This document shows positions 12,531 to 24,894 of a stretch of 64,000 nt of DNA, piece after piece; position 1 is the stretch's first letter, and each line of letters starts with the position of its first letter. The notes under the pieces were generated by a model that did not search any database, had not been told where the DNA came from, and saw only the letters and a list, made by a program, of their open reading frames with translations. The stretch is from Bursaphelenchus xylophilus (Eukaryota; Nematoda; Chromadorea; Rhabditida; Aphelenchoididae), in NCBI GenBank assembly GCA_904066235.2, contig CAJFCV020000004.1, positions 10,788,001 to 10,852,000 of the forward strand, in the 5' to 3' direction. The position numbers were made by a program, and so were the translations under genes.

Positions 12531-13232
12531 TTTTTTTTGCTATGTGCGAGTCAACGCTCAAAAAATATGTCAAGTTTTGACCAGCTGACCAAAAATCTAT
12601 CCTATTTTTGGCAAGGAAATGCTAGCCATCTCGCGTAATTCGCATAAAAATGCAGCCCAATTTTTTGCCAAGTTTTTTTTGAATTCGGGATTTGTAAACT
12701 TTAATTTTCGCACAGTGCATGTCGCCAAAATCACTCCAACGACATTGCAGACAGACTAGTACTTTGAACACTTCCTTTGCGAACAAAAAATCTCTTTTTA
12801 TCCTTACTCAACTTTCCGGACCATTCCGTTCAATTGTTGCAAAAACAATTCAACTCTTAATCCGAGCTGGCGTTTGGCATTTTATTGTGCTGACGACTCA
12901 AACTCTCATTACAGGTCTAGACCATGTAAGGTTGATATTTGACGAGGGGAATGGGATTAAACTTGTTTACTACAAAAGCCGTTAGTGATGCCCGCAGAAA
13001 TTTACAGAAGCGTGGCAATCTTGAACAGGGGGTAACTGGCGAAAGACTAGGCTCAGCTAACAATAAGAGATAAGAAAAGTTCAAAGAAGTTTAGGAAGTG
13101 ATCCTAGCTGTAACTCGTTCGCAAAGTCACCAGAACTTTTTACTTAGGCTTTACCGACCGGTCCAGGCTTGGTTTTTAGCGCCCGTTAAACTTTAACGCA
13201 CCGGGCGGGTGCTGAAGAGCCCGACTTGTGTG

Positions 13233-13839
13233 CAGTGCCGAGCCTGATCCAGTGGCAAAAAACGTACCATTTTGCATCCGGGAGCTATCAAAAAATGTAC
13301 GAAAATGCCTCCCTCTCCAAGTAAAAAACACCGCGCCCCTCCCATTTTAATTTATTTACACTAATCACTCGCAAAAAAATCTTGGAGTGAATCATAATGG
13401 TTTCCATTGTCCGGTCAAGGTAAGATCGCTCCATCGGAGGCCATGATTTTTGCCAGTATCGTCTGGCTTTAGGAACCATTGCATCCTGAAGCACCCAAAG
13501 AGTCGTGTATAGTGGATCCAATTAATGCTGATTACTTCCGTTTCCAACGATTTCTTGAACTGTTCCAATTTTCCCTCGTTTTGGATTGATCTAACATTGA
13601 CAGTAGGAACTTGAAATTCATTACGATGAACAGCGACTGTCCCGGGCGAAACCCTTTGTTCGGCATAGGTGGACAGGAAAAACCGACGGCTCTGCAGAAA
13701 GAAAAAGTAAGAAAAAGAGCGGGCTCGCTTTTGAAATCGGAGTTTTTTCACTGGAAAAGGGAGGTATTTTGCTACGTTTTTTGATACTTCCCGGATGCAA
13801 ACTGATACGTTTTTTGCCACTGGATCAGGTCCACCACTG
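13233..13839. mobile_element. Family B element split by a LINE relic
   Basis: Left arm 13233-13330 (agcctgatccagtggcaaaa) and right arm 13700-13839 (ggatcaggtccaccactg) are the two ends of one palindrome. The middle is replaced by unrelated sequence with LINE-like coding remnants. Confidence 0.7.
13395..13690 (-). pseudogene. LINE (RTE-like) retrotransposon relic
   Basis: The minus strand encodes VPTVNVRSIQNEGKLEQF, matching the start of LINE apurinic endonuclease domains (consensus TxNVRSLxxxxRLEEL). About 45 residues later comes GLRWSDLTLTGQWKPL, like the RWSD..GQW C-terminal tail of such ORFs. The catalytic endonuclease and reverse transcriptase are absent, so this is an internally deleted copy. 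Assignment rests on short motifs. Confidence 0.45.
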
Positions 13840-15970
13840 TACAAAATTTTTTGAGAATTTGAGCATCCACTGGGACACTCCCCAGTAGCTTCCTCCTTCG
13901 GTTCTGTTACACGGTCATTTCCGTCCCAAGATAAGGCTTTTTTCGTTTTACAGTCATCAAGCTTAATTTGTTTTTTCCGCTATAACAGTAAGGCTGGATC
14001 AGACGTCGTATGCCTATATTGTTTTACAGCGTAAGCCGTCATCTCCGTGCGCACGGTCTGCGCCTATTTAGCGCCTCTTGGACTAGACATCGTAGGGTGC
14101 ATTGTTTTACGGCTTAAATCCTCATTCCCACCGGATATTAATCTTCCGTTCCCGCAAACGCCTGCTTCGAGAACGCTTAGGGCTTTTACAATGTATATAC
14201 GACCGTAAAAATAAAAATAAAAACCGTAGCTCATGTTCTTTGTATAATATAGTATTAGGGTTGTGAGTCAGGATGTTTAGTGGGATTTTTTATTATTTTT
14301 TTAATACAAAGTGGTTTAATTTCGTACCGGTTTGGCGTCGGCAGACAGGTTACTGTATTGTAAACCCCGCTATATGTCTGTTGATTGTCTCTCTCCTCTT
14401 TATTACTTTATTTTTCTTGCGAAGAGAAGGTAGTACTTCGTATGGGAGGTACCCTTAGTGCGACGCTCAACTTATTTTTTAACACATACGCCAGGCATGG
14501 TAGGTCACTTATCGATCTCTGAAGTCTTAGCTTGGGCTTTCCGAACGAACTATTCGGGAGGCGAGTTGGGGTGACGAGGAGAGGTTTCTAGTGGTCGCCA
14601 TGTCAAGACTTAGCTATAAGTCGAAGTTTGTGAGGTCCCTAAATTGCTCGCTACTCCTAGTCTCAACTACCCCTAATAACCGACAAGACAGAAAATTCTA
14701 GCTGAAAACGGCGACACTGGCAATAGACTCACGTAATCGCTTTCAATGCGCTTGGACCACCACCGGACTGTATCCAAAAGAACATCCAACAAATCACAAA
14801 TTGGTTTATTGTACCCGAAACGAGTGACCGAAAAGCGATCGGTCCATTACATTTATATCAAAATATTCGTCGGTTTATGCTAATTTCTGGGAATTCTTCA
14901 CGGAATCGTGACACGTAGTCTTCTCCCAAGTGCCCTCTTTGGATCAAATCGGAAGTTTCTTGCCCCCGCCTTTCACGGAAGCAAAATTTGAGCGATTAGT
15001 CAGCACTCACACTGCATTATCGTCTGCAGATTTTGATTATTTCCGAAATGTGGTGCCGAAATACTTGCGGATTTCCATAATTGCGGATTAATGTCTCCTC
15101 GGGAAATCTTTTCATTTACTACAATAGAATTCCTTTACAATAGAATTTACGTTATAAGAGATTTCAAAACATCGCTGCCTACGTCTTTCGTCTCCTACAT
15201 TCAATGCAAATAAGATTTCTGTAGAGTTTGCAAAGGTCCAAAAATAGGTTTGTCAAAGAAGGACTTCGTTGTGGAGAAGTTAATTTTCCGTAAAAATAGA
15301 TATTTCGGTGCTCGCAAATTGGTTTGGTATCGATGGATTTTGTTGTGACAGAGCCTTCGGCAACAGTTTCTGGCATCGAAAGATCTATTTTTAGCCGAGT
15401 TGAACGTCCATACAACGATGTCTTTCTATCATCAACAATATTTCAGAATGTACCGTTTCTCATTTCCCTCATAAGAAACAGCCAAGGTTCTTATAAATCT
15501 TGTTCCACAGTTTTTATCATGGCCTTACGCATGAAAAAGATGATCCTACGTACCAAAAAATAAAGATTTTGCAAATCAAGCTTAATGCTGACACATTGTT
15601 TACTCCCCCCTCCAAATCCGTCTCTATACAATCAGTCTTTTCAAAAAATAATCCGCCTTCTGTATTGCGCTATCTGTTTTCTGTTTACGACCGTAATAAT
15701 AGGGAGCCGGACTAGTTGAGACAAAAAAGCCACCGCCGCCATTCGGTTGATTGTGTGCTAATGCGATTGGAATTCGGACGAAATCTTTTCTTCACCAAAA
15801 ATGTATTTATACCGTAATTTACGGGAAAGCTTTTCTAAAATAATGCTAAGCGGTCTGAGCGGCGGATAAGGGTCTATCAACGAAAACAGAGGAATTGCTA
15901 GAAGTTTGGTGCTCAGGTTTTGTTTGGACGGCGTTTACGCAAGTCGTCTACCAATTCGGGAAAAGCGGAC
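13840..15970. other. No supported feature
   Basis: Unique or anciently repetitive DNA with only short overlapping frames. No TIR pair, domain or splice-linked frame was found. Confidence 0.4.
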
Positions 15971-15978
15971 GGTTTTAA

Positions 15979-17216
15979 CCCTTTCCGGACGAGTCGGCAC
16001 CTCCATGCAGAAATGAAAGAGGGTACCCTACTGAGTAACGGCATAATAGTGGTTCAGCCCATCGAAGCGTTATTTGGGACTTATGACAAAAAATGTCCTA
16101 AAAAGTACCCCCAGTTGACATAACCCTTATAAAATTTTACTAACGACCTGTAAATTAGAAACTACCCGTAAGTTAAAGTCTAAGACTCCTACTACTGTTA
16201 CATCCAAGAACTGTCCAAATCGGACCACTACAGGATTAGTTATCGACTTTTGGAAATTGAATTTTAAATTTCGACCAATTTTTGGCTCAAAATTGAGTAT
16301 ATCTTCCGCCGGAATCAACCATCTCGGTCCAAATGTGGTTTTTCTGAATCTACATTGACGCTAGCTTCTTCCTAGAATGTTTCCTGAAAAAACCTATAGA
16401 GCACGCTTCTGTAAAAAGCGAAAAAGTTGAAAACGTAAAGGTTTCACCGTATAAAATGTCGCCGCAAGCCGAGAAGGGTCGGGCGCAGCTCGAAAGGCGA
16501 AAATAATATTTTTTCTTCGAAAAATATTATTTTAGTGTCGACAAGCTGAATTCAGATGAAATACAGACAGACAGAGCACGCAAACATTAACTCAATGTCA
16601 TTTTAATATTTTTAATGCGTTTTCAGGCAATTTCATTGGATTTTGCTTTAGTTTCACACTAAAATAGTATTTCTCAAAAAAATATATATTATTTTCGCCT
16701 TTCGAGCTGCGCCCGACCCTTCTCGGCTTGCGGCGACATTTTATACGGTGAAACCTTTACGTTTTCAACTTTTTCGCTTTTTACAGAAGCGTGCTCTATA
16801 GGTTTTTTCAGGAAACATTCTAGGAAGAAGCTAGCGTCAATGTAGATTCAGAAAAACCACATTTGGACCGAGATGGTTGATTCCGGCGGAAGATATACTC
16901 AATTTTGAGCCAAAAATTGGTCGAAATTTAAAATTCAATTTCCAAAAGTCGATAACTAATCCTGTAGTGGTCCGATTTGGACAGTTCTTAGATGTAACAG
17001 TAGTAGGAGTCTTAGACTTTAACTTAGGGGTAGTTTCTAATTTACAGGTCGTTAGTAAAATTTTATAAGGGTTATGTCAACTGGGGGTACTTTTTAGGAC
17101 ATTTTTTGTCATAAGTCCCAAATAACGCTTCGATGGGCTGAACCACCATTATATTATTACTCACTAGAGTACCCTCTTTCATTTCTGCATGGAGGTGCCG
17201 ACTCGTCCGGAAAGGG
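15979..17216. mobile_element. TTAA-flanked fold-back (piggyBac-like), 1238 bp
   Basis: Left CCCTTTCCGGACGAGTCGG and right CCGACTCGTCCGGAAAGGG are perfect inverted ends, bounded by TTAA at 15975-15978 and 17217-17220, the piggyBac target. Arms of about 530 bp are nearly identical, so the same 63-codon open frame appears on the minus strand at 16127-16318 and on the plus strand at 16877-17068. That frame has no known motif. Loop about 16512-16683. Confidence 0.88.
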
Positions 17217-17262
17217 TTAAAGCGCGACAAATCCGCATTATTTTTCCGACATACTTATATGA

Positions 17263-17407
17263 TCATGTCGGGAAAATAATGAGCACATGCCGCTGTGTCG
17301 GTCACGTCACCTTAGAAGAGAAAAATCTGACTGCAACACAAATTTATTTTCTCGACGGCGATGCGATTTTGGATGCGACAGAGTGCTCATTATTTTCCCG
17401 ACAGTCT
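17263..17407. mobile_element. Family A, A1
   Basis: Both TIRs present (catgtcgggaaaataatgag; ctcattattttcccgacag). It abuts the next copy. Confidence 0.75.
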
Positions 17408-17412
17408 CATAT

Positions 17413-17552
17413 CAGTCTGTCGGGAAAATAATGTGAATTTGTCGCACCTTGAAACCGCCCATCATCGCTTGACAACGGCTTGCTTTCGGCTGGAGATAGT
17501 GACAAGGCGAGACATTTTGCTGCGACAAATCCACATTATTTCCGCAACAGAA
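17413..17552. mobile_element. Family A, A2
   Basis: Left TIR intact. The right TIR has degenerated to ttatttccgcaacag, directly before the TA of the 17558 fold-back. Confidence 0.75.
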
Positions 17553-17557
17553 TGATA

Positions 17558-18473
17558 CAGGGTGGGCCACTCGAAACGGGTAAGTTGTTTCTTTGAATTT
17601 CTCCGCGGAGACTCCGCCGATTTCCCCGAAATAAAGATTTTTCTGGAGCTGAGACCCGCCATTTTTAACCGATTGAATTTCAAAAAAATATGTTTTGAAT
17701 TGACCTTTCTATGCCTTCCCAAAGTTTCGAAGAATTATTTTCGAGCCGAAACCGCTAAAACTTTGAAAATTTTTGGAATGATTTTCAATTGACTTTCTCG
17801 GACTTCGAAAATTTTTGGTTTTTTTTGGTAAAATCGAGAAGTAAAAAAGTTGCGTATCTTCTCTCTAAACTTGCTTAAAGCAAGTTGAAAGTAAAAAATA
17901 GTGTCGTCTGCGTTACCGTAGGGCACGAACTTTCAAAAAAAACCCAATTTTTTTAACAATTGATAAAGTCCACACAATTGGCTACGAACCCCAGCTCCAA
18001 GCCGTTGAGGCTTGGAGCCCAGCCCGATTAAAGCTAAACGATGTTCACGATCTGCAATTCGAGCGGTTCACGACTCTCAAAGCTCCTAAAAGTTTGTGCT
18101 GCGAGATGAGGTGGGCATTTCGAACTCATATAGAAATATTAATAATCAGTTCGTTAAATAAAATTGTTTTTACAACAATATTTTATGGTTATCTGACGTA
18201 AAACTAAGAAAATTTCACCCAAAAACTCGAAAAAATGACCAAGTTTTCAAAATCATTCCAAAAATTAAAGTTTTAGCGGTTTCGGCTCGAAAATAATTCT
18301 TCGAAACTTTGGGAAGGCATAGAAAGGTCAATTCAAAACATATTTTTTTGAAATTCAATCGGTTAAAAATGGCGGGTCTCAGCTCCAGAAAAATCTTTAT
18401 TTCGGGGAAATCGGCGGAGTCTCCGCGGAGAAATTCAAAGAAACAACTTACCCGTTTCGAGTGGCCCACCCTG
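17558..18473. mobile_element. TA fold-back with TIR CAGGGTGGGCCACTCGAAAC
   Basis: Arms 17558-17787 and 18245-18473 are near-identical inverted copies, flanked by TA. The loop of about 450 bp is not palindromic. It shows the size and flanks of a non-autonomous Tc1/mariner-type element. The protein-like frames in the arms have no known domain. Confidence 0.82.
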
Positions 18474-18627
18474 TATAATCTTTTTATCCGCGCATCTATT
18501 CTCTTTTTAGGTAGCGTTTTGCCTGACCGTGAGAAGCATGGTGATATATACATATCACGGCTTCCCCTGCAACACAGCAGCAAAGAAACAACAAAGTTTT
18601 GACATCGAAAAATGTAGATGTTCTTAT

Positions 18628-18774
18628 CAGTCTGTCGGGAAAATAGTGAGCACTTTGTCGCATCGAAAGTCTCATCGAAAATGAATTGTGTCGCGGCAAA
18701 ATCAAATTGCTTTTTTTACAACAGCAGCACAACTGGCACCGCGACAGTGTGCTCATAATTTTCCCGACAGACTG
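18628..18774. mobile_element. Family A, A1
   Basis: Both TIRs; core aattgtgtcgcggcaaaatc. The right inner end carries a one-base change (ctcataattttcccg). Confidence 0.8.
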
Positions 18775-19189
18775 TCGGTCCAACTGTTCAGGTGTACTTT
18801 TAACATTTGCTCTTCTCTCCATCCCAGAGATCGGTATTAAGTCGATCATCTTTTATCCATTGTGTTCTCCAAAGAGCATTAGTTGAACATTAAACATTTG
18901 TGCATTTCCACGACATCTTTCGCATTCCCCAGGAGCTCGAAGATACATCACTTTGAGCCGATTAGGTCACGACTCCTCCCCCTAAAATACTGTGCATATA
19001 AATGGGATTTGGCGAAGTGTTCTTTCGAGTTTTTGCCGGCATTTTGTAGTGGAAGTGGGGGAGAGTTCAGCATGTGAACTTTGGGTTGAATTCAAGTTTC
19101 TGAATACGGTTTTTTTTGAGTTTGAAGTAATTTGTTGGAGTGGAAATACTGACAAGAGGTAGTGTAAATTTCATCGATCGCTAGTTTGC

Positions 19190-19690
19190 GCTTTGCAGAA
19201 ACAAGCGAGATTTTTAGATTGAAAATTAAGCAGGGAAGTAGCCCAAGTGCTACGCTCAGATTTTCTTTAGATTTTGCACACACATTGGGCATAGGCTTCA
19301 TATCATTTGCTGAAAGTTTTAGTTCGCGTTGTTCAGGCGCCGCCGAGATATTGAATGATTTTTGCCGCCGAGAGAGTACGCTAAGTACGGAGAGCGGTCA
19401 GAGAGAAAAACACTTTTTTGTCATAACTTAAAGTTCATTTTTTTAACGTTAAGGGAGAGAAAAATTGATTTTTTGAGGAAACGTTGCACTTTACGGCCTA
19501 AAAGTATGAAACTTCTCATACAATAATCCAAAAAAAAAATTCGCATTTTGGCTGACTTTCGATCTAAAAATCTCGGTCGTTTCTGCAAAACGCGGGGTCT
19601 GATTCTCACATATGCCATAGGAAAACATATTCTATTTATGTACCAAGTTTTACCAAAATCTGAGCGTCAAACATGAGGTACCTTTCCTGT
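19190..19690. repeat. Family C, full length
   Basis: From ctacgctcagattttcttta to caaaatctgagcgtcaaaca, with the gagcggtcagagagaaaaac and ttttttgaggaaacgttgca blocks. Confidence 0.75.
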
Positions 19691-20699
19691 AAATCCAGGG
19701 CAAATTTTCAGGCCATTTTTCTCCAAACCTGCCTCATCGCACAGCACGCAAATAATATCAAAATAATCGTATTGGTCCAGATACTGCGTAGCATTCGTGT
19801 TTGAAATATTTACCATAGTTACAGATACAATGTGAAGGACCAAAATTCTTTTTTATTTTTAACATGTTCCCCCACCCAATAATCACCGTAATCGTGCAAA
19901 TTAACGCCTCATAAGCGACATGGCCGATTGTTGGTCAACTAGGCTGCACGGAAAAGGCCCTGTTTATGCCTTCAGGCGCTATTTAGCAGACACCTATGTG
20001 CGTCGTGGCATTTAAATTGGCGGACTGTTTACGGGAAGGGCAGAAATGTCAAATCAAGCCTGTCGCCGTGGCCGTTTGTTTTTGTATTTTAACTATATAT
20101 TGTATAATTTTTTTGCAGACGAAGTACTCAAAGCGTGACGCTCGGATTGTGATGAAATTTGACGCAAAAATAACAGACGATTTTAGGGTCACAGCGTCAG
20201 CAGTGGGCCAAAAGTGGACGTAGGAAAAAATCGATTTTGGGGTTTTTTGTAAGAAAATGACCGTCGACAGGTGCTAAGCAAAAGCGAAGAAAATTTTCTC
20301 TTAAATCAGCCCGGAAGGTATAAAATTTGCATAAATTAGTTTTTTTTGGAATTTTCGATCTGGCGGCGGCAGAAAAAAAGCAACTGCTCTAAAGTCTCGC
20401 ATATATGCGTTTTCGACTACAGGGAATCCAATTTGCGACAAAAAATCTCAGTCGTTTCTGCAAAACGAAAGCTAGAGGTCTTGCACAAATCTTACAAAAA
20501 GATACAGAGTTTTCAATTTTTCGGCCGGATTTGAATTGGCTATAAATTTTCTACTTTTTGGCGAAATGTTAAAATTCTGTGTTGCATGAATCCTCAGACC
20601 TTCCGTTTAGTGTAATATCAAATATTTTGTATTTACATAAGCTAAGTTCATAGTTATATGTAGATATTGTTATTTAGCTTATTTTTCGATCGTTTTTTC

Positions 20700-20950
20700 G
20701 GCTTTGAAAACCCTCAGAAGAATGGCTTTTTCTGCAAATTTTTTCATGAAAAGTTTCATGGCTGTTCCTGCCGTAGAGAGTGCCGTTTCCACAAAAAATC
20801 AAGTTTTTCAGCACAAAACTGCCTCTCTGACCGCTCTCCGCGTTTCTCCTGCTCCCTCGGCGGAAAAGATCGTCGAATATTTCGACTGCGCCTGAAAAGC
20901 TTCGTTAACAGCCGTAAAATATTTTGCGACATTGGAATTCGAATTTCCTG
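20700..20950. repeat. Family C fragment
   Basis: Central part with gccgtttccacaaaaaatca, the ctctctgaccgctctccgcg block and the gatcgtcgaatatttcgact block. Confidence 0.6.
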
Positions 20951-21194
20951 AACGCATTATGACGCGAGCTATTGAACTTTTTCGGTTCACATTGCACACA
21001 TTTGTCGCTCGAATATTTTCACCCCATAACAAATTTATAATCAGCGTTATGGTCGGGGAAATAAAATTTCGAGCATATTGCATCATGCAGCACTCTCGCA
21101 TTTAATGGCGTTAAATTTTTAAGTAATCGGATTTGCCAACAAAATTGTGTGTAACAAAAACGATGACAATTGCCGATACGTTGTGGCAATGACA

Positions 21195-21500
21195 CTATGG
21201 AGTGTCTCTGAGTGCCCGAAGTGCGACGCTGAGATTTTAAAAAAAACCTGGGACAAATTGGAATAATATTTTCTAACACATGTGCGGGACGCATGGCTTG
21301 CGGCTTGCACAAACAACCGCGATTTTTAGGTCAAAACTCGGAAAAAATGTAACACAGTCTTGTGAATTTGGGAGTCAAAAAGTTCATGCCTACTTTTACC
21401 GTAGAGGGTAGCGTTTCCAAAAAAAATATTTTTTTCTATGCTGCCTAAGATATGACCAGAAATTATTTGGCGCTGGCATAACTCGTAAAGTTATTTCCAA
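21195..21500. repeat. Family C, half copy
   Basis: Starts cccgaagtgcgacgctgaga and contains the block tttttaggtcaaaactcgga; it ends near ctaagatatgacc. Confidence 0.6.
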
Positions 21501-22114
21501 AAAGGAAGCAGTCTCAAAGCAACAGTACTTTAAATTTTCCTTAAATTTTATAGACATATCGGGTCGGGGCACATATCAATTCCTAAAAATTTTAGCTCGG
21601 ACCTTGCGAGCGAAGCCGAGATATTCAACCATCTTTGGCAGAGAGGAGAGTACGTGAAACGCGGAGAGCAATGGTCAAAGAGTAAAACGTCTTTTGGCCA
21701 TAACCCTACAGGCTTCGCGCGGAAAAACATGATTTTTTTTGTAGAGACATCACCCTCTAAAAAGAAAAAAATAAGCATATAAAACTTGCCGTGCCGAAAT
21801 TCGGTAAAAAGTCTCAAATTTTCGCCGACTTTCTATACTAAAAAATCTCGGTTGTTCCTGCAAAGCGTAAGCCAAGATTCCTGCATACATCTTAGAAAAG
21901 ATTATACTCCCCGCCATAAGTTTTGACCCCCCTTCTAACTCGGTCCAAAGTGTACCAATTTGGACCAAATTTGGTACGTAGTCTACTGATAACCTAGTAG
22001 TAAAAAATATCATATCAGGGCAAACCACATAGCTGTATTTCAAAATCCAGAGACAATTTTTTAAAATCACCCCCAAAAAAAGAGGACAAAAGTTTTGACC
22101 CCCCTTCAAAAAAG

Positions 22115-22773
22115 CTAAATATCGCCACCGGATGTAGCCCGAACCTTTCGCAATCGACGTGACATACCTGAATACAGGTTAGCAAGTGATTTTCCGTTGA
22201 ATGCTTCGTTGCATCTGAGGATGCAACGCGTTAAACCGAGTTTGATGTAGAGCTGCCCAAAATGGTTAATATCTCGCTCTAGCGCTTTCCAAATGTTCTA
22301 AAGTGTGTTTATATCATTTGGTTTTGACTTGTAATCACCTGCATTAACCTTCTTCTTTTGAAAAGAGTCCACGATTGCCTAGCGGTGTCGATTCGGCCGA
22401 TATCCAGTTGTCATGCACAGCCTTGGTGAGCCATTTGCTCTTTGGCTAAAGGTCTAGATGTGGTCGTTAGGTACTCAATCTAATCCTGAGACTCCTACTT
22501 ACTCTCAGTAATGTAAAATGTTTTGATTTGACACGTTTTGTAATGGGTTTCATTCATCTTAATCTTGAGTTCGCCGTAACTGTAAATGCCCCCGAAAACG
22601 ATCACATCCCCGCAGGCGATTTGGCGTTCGATACGTCTCAGACGTAGACGGCGGGTGCCGTGGCTTCTTAAATTACGCGGGCCATCTAATGCAAGCCATT
22701 TTTCTTCGGTAAAAATCCATTTGAAAAACTCGGTTTTTTGGTAAGGTGCAGATCGGCAAAGCTGCGGCGGCAA
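22115..22773 (-). pseudogene. Tc1/mariner-type (DDE_3) transposase, 3' half
   Basis: The spacer encodes FKWIFTEEKWLALDGP and VIVFGGIYSYGELKI, matching the FTDEKWFxLDGP and VMVWGGISYxG blocks of IS630/Tc1/mariner transposases. The first catalytic Asp is Glu here (TEE for TDE). Then comes a likely 57-base intron (gtaagt..ctttag) and, in the left arm, PKSKWLTKAVHDNW and NIWKALERDINHF, ending SRRLRKVRATSGGDI with TAG at 22117-22115, the usual ending just inside the TIR. The N-terminal DNA-binding part is missing and the frame is probably disturbed around the SPDLNPIE position. Confidence 0.65.
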
Positions 22774-22829
22774 ACCATTTGAGATCGTGTAAGCGGGAGT
22801 TTATTCTTGAATTAAGAGTAGATATGAGT

Positions 22830-23205
22830 CTCAGGATTAGATTGAGGACCTAACGACCACATCTAGACCTTTAGCCAAAGAGCAAATGGCTCACCAAGGC
22901 TGTGCATGACAACTGGATATCGGCCGAATCGACACCGCTAGGCAATCGTGGACTCTTTTCAAAAGAAGAAGGTTAATGCAGGTGATTACAAGTCAAAACC
23001 AAATGATATAAACACACTTTAGAACATTTGGAAAGCGCTAGAGCGAGATATTAACCATTTTGGGCAGCTCTACATCAAACTCGGTTTAACGCGTTGCATC
23101 CTCAGATGCAACGAAGCATTCAACGGAAAATCACTTGCTAACCTGTATTCAGGTATGTCACGTCGATTGCGAAAGGTTCGGGCTACATCCGGTGGCGATA
23201 TTTAG
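22830..23205 (+). pseudogene. Inverted second copy of the transposase 3' end
   Basis: Mirror image of the minus-strand copy. The plus-strand frame from 23023 (NIWKALERDINHF) to TAG at 23203-23205 is 60 codons ending SRRLRKVRATSGGDI. It has no DDE core of its own. Confidence 0.65.
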
Positions 23206-24314
23206 CTTTTTTGAAGGGGGGTCAAAACTTTTGTCCTCTTTTTTTGGGGGTGATTTTAAAAAATTGTCTCTGGATTTTGAAATACAGCTATGTGGTTTGC
23301 CCTGATATGATATTTTTTACTACTAGGTTATCAGTAGACTACGTACCAAATTTGGTCCAAATTGGTACACTTTGGACCGAGTTAGAAGGGGGGTCAAAAC
23401 TTATGGCGGGGAGTATATTCTAAATTTGTGCCAAGTTTCATCGCGTCGCACGTTGTGCTTTCGCCTTGTAAACTTAATCTAAAATTCTTACGATTTTGCA
23501 ACTCCAGCGGTACTTTGCTCGGATCCGCAAAAGGGCCACAAATATCATTGCAAAGTTTAGCACGTTTCGTTTGGTTTCTGCATGGTCATGACTGCTTGTA
23601 GGAAATTGGCGGGTACGCTGGTCGATGGTTTTGTAATTCTCACGGCTTTTTGCAGGTAATTGCAAGTTTTGGGCCATAGGAGGAGCTTGGATATTTAATG
23701 GGGATGGGTAGCATTATCGGGAGTTTAAAAGAACAATCTCTTTATAAGGGAATTGTTGGTAGCTTGCTAAGTGTGACAAAGCACGGCATTCTGTACTTTT
23801 GGGGGCACTATCGGTCTCCCCGATTTTTTTCCATTTTTTCAAAGTGGACCTCCTTCTTTGATGCATTGCTCGCTAGCCGTTGAAGCTAGAGGCTTGAAAA
23901 TTGGCATGGATAGAGAATAAAGACTCCGCTTCCAGAATATATAAATATTTTAATGAACCCCGCTCTGTAAGCTCCTCAATAAGACGCCAAATTATTTCAT
24001 TCTGCAAAGCTACATATCCCATGCGCATAATCCGTAATCTTTTTGGGGGTATTCTTTGCAGAGTGCAGACAATTCATTGGCCTTTGGTAAACCACAAAAA
24101 AAGCGCTTTGCACTATTCTTTTCTTATTGTTAGACCACGAACTTTGTTTATCTCAGTCGCCGCGCCCGTTGCGGGAACTGTGGTGGCGAAGGGAACTCGT
24201 GTGTTTTTCTTCCCACGCGGATACGGTGAACATGTTTATTATTTATTAAATTCCATGGGTTTGTTGTCTATGAATAGTACGAGAAGTCGCATTATTTTCC
24301 TGACAGACTGATAT

Positions 24315-24448
24315 CAGACTGTCGGGAAAATAATGTGGAGTTGTCGCGCCTTGGAATCGCCCACGGCTAACCGTAAGTTTAGTGCGCGACAAAAGACAAG
24401 GTGAGGCATTTTGCTGCGAAAAATCCACATTATTTTCCCGACAGAATG
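24315..24448. mobile_element. Family A, A2
   Basis: Core gtcgcgccttggaatcgccc present. Preceded directly by a lone right TIR (attttcctgacagactgata, 24292-24313). Confidence 0.75.
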
Positions 24449-24894
24449 CCAAATTCCAAACCGTTTTTTGCCCTCTCATTCCTAATGAGCTGGACCTGAA
24501 CTTGTGCACGCTCATTAGACAATCACACTCCGTAAATATCCGCACGAATATTTGAGGACCTTTCCGAGGTGTTGCAGTCAATTTACAGCCGGCTCTTGTT
24601 TCGAAACTCTGTGCGCAAAACTGACATTTGCAGAGTTTATTACAGTCCTGACGTCCTCCGCTTTTTTCAGAGCAAAAGATCATTTTGAAAGGCGCACACA
24701 GAGTAATCCGTTCTGGGCCGGCGGATTACGAATGTTACACCGGTTTTTGCATGGCCCTACATGGAGTGCAGATTATGGTGCCAAATTTGGGCATTCAGGA
24801 ACTTGTCAGTGAGATTGGATTACTTTGTTGAGTCATGTGAAGATTATCGGATGGTATAGAAAGGTCCATTTGAGACCAAGGGATGTTGTGGCGG

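Larger units (their letters stand above)
21905..23415. mobile_element. TA fold-back made from a duplicated Tc1/mariner transposase 3' end
   Basis: Arms 21905-22492 and 22828-23415 are near-perfect inverted copies, with ends TACTCCCCGCCATAAG and TA flanks. The spacer (22493-22827) is single-copy. The arms and spacer together encode transposase pieces, annotated separately. The structure is what an inverted duplication of the 3' half of an element, with loss of its 5' half, would give. Confidence 0.85.
21520..23475. repeat. Family C copy interrupted by a fold-back
   Basis: The copy runs 21520-21904 and resumes at 23416 (ttctaaatttgtgccaagtt); the intervening 1.5 kb is the fold-back described separately. 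The join matches uninterrupted copies (e.g. near 54,620), so the order of insertion is clear. Confidence 0.75.

Noticed and set aside
16127..17068. Pair of identical 63-codon proteins as a gene pair
   Set aside because: They are the two arms of a TTAA fold-back, so duplication follows from the palindrome; no known domain.
23901..24311. 136-codon plus-strand ORF
   Set aside because: Ends in a family A terminus and has no domain, splice support or plausible composition.
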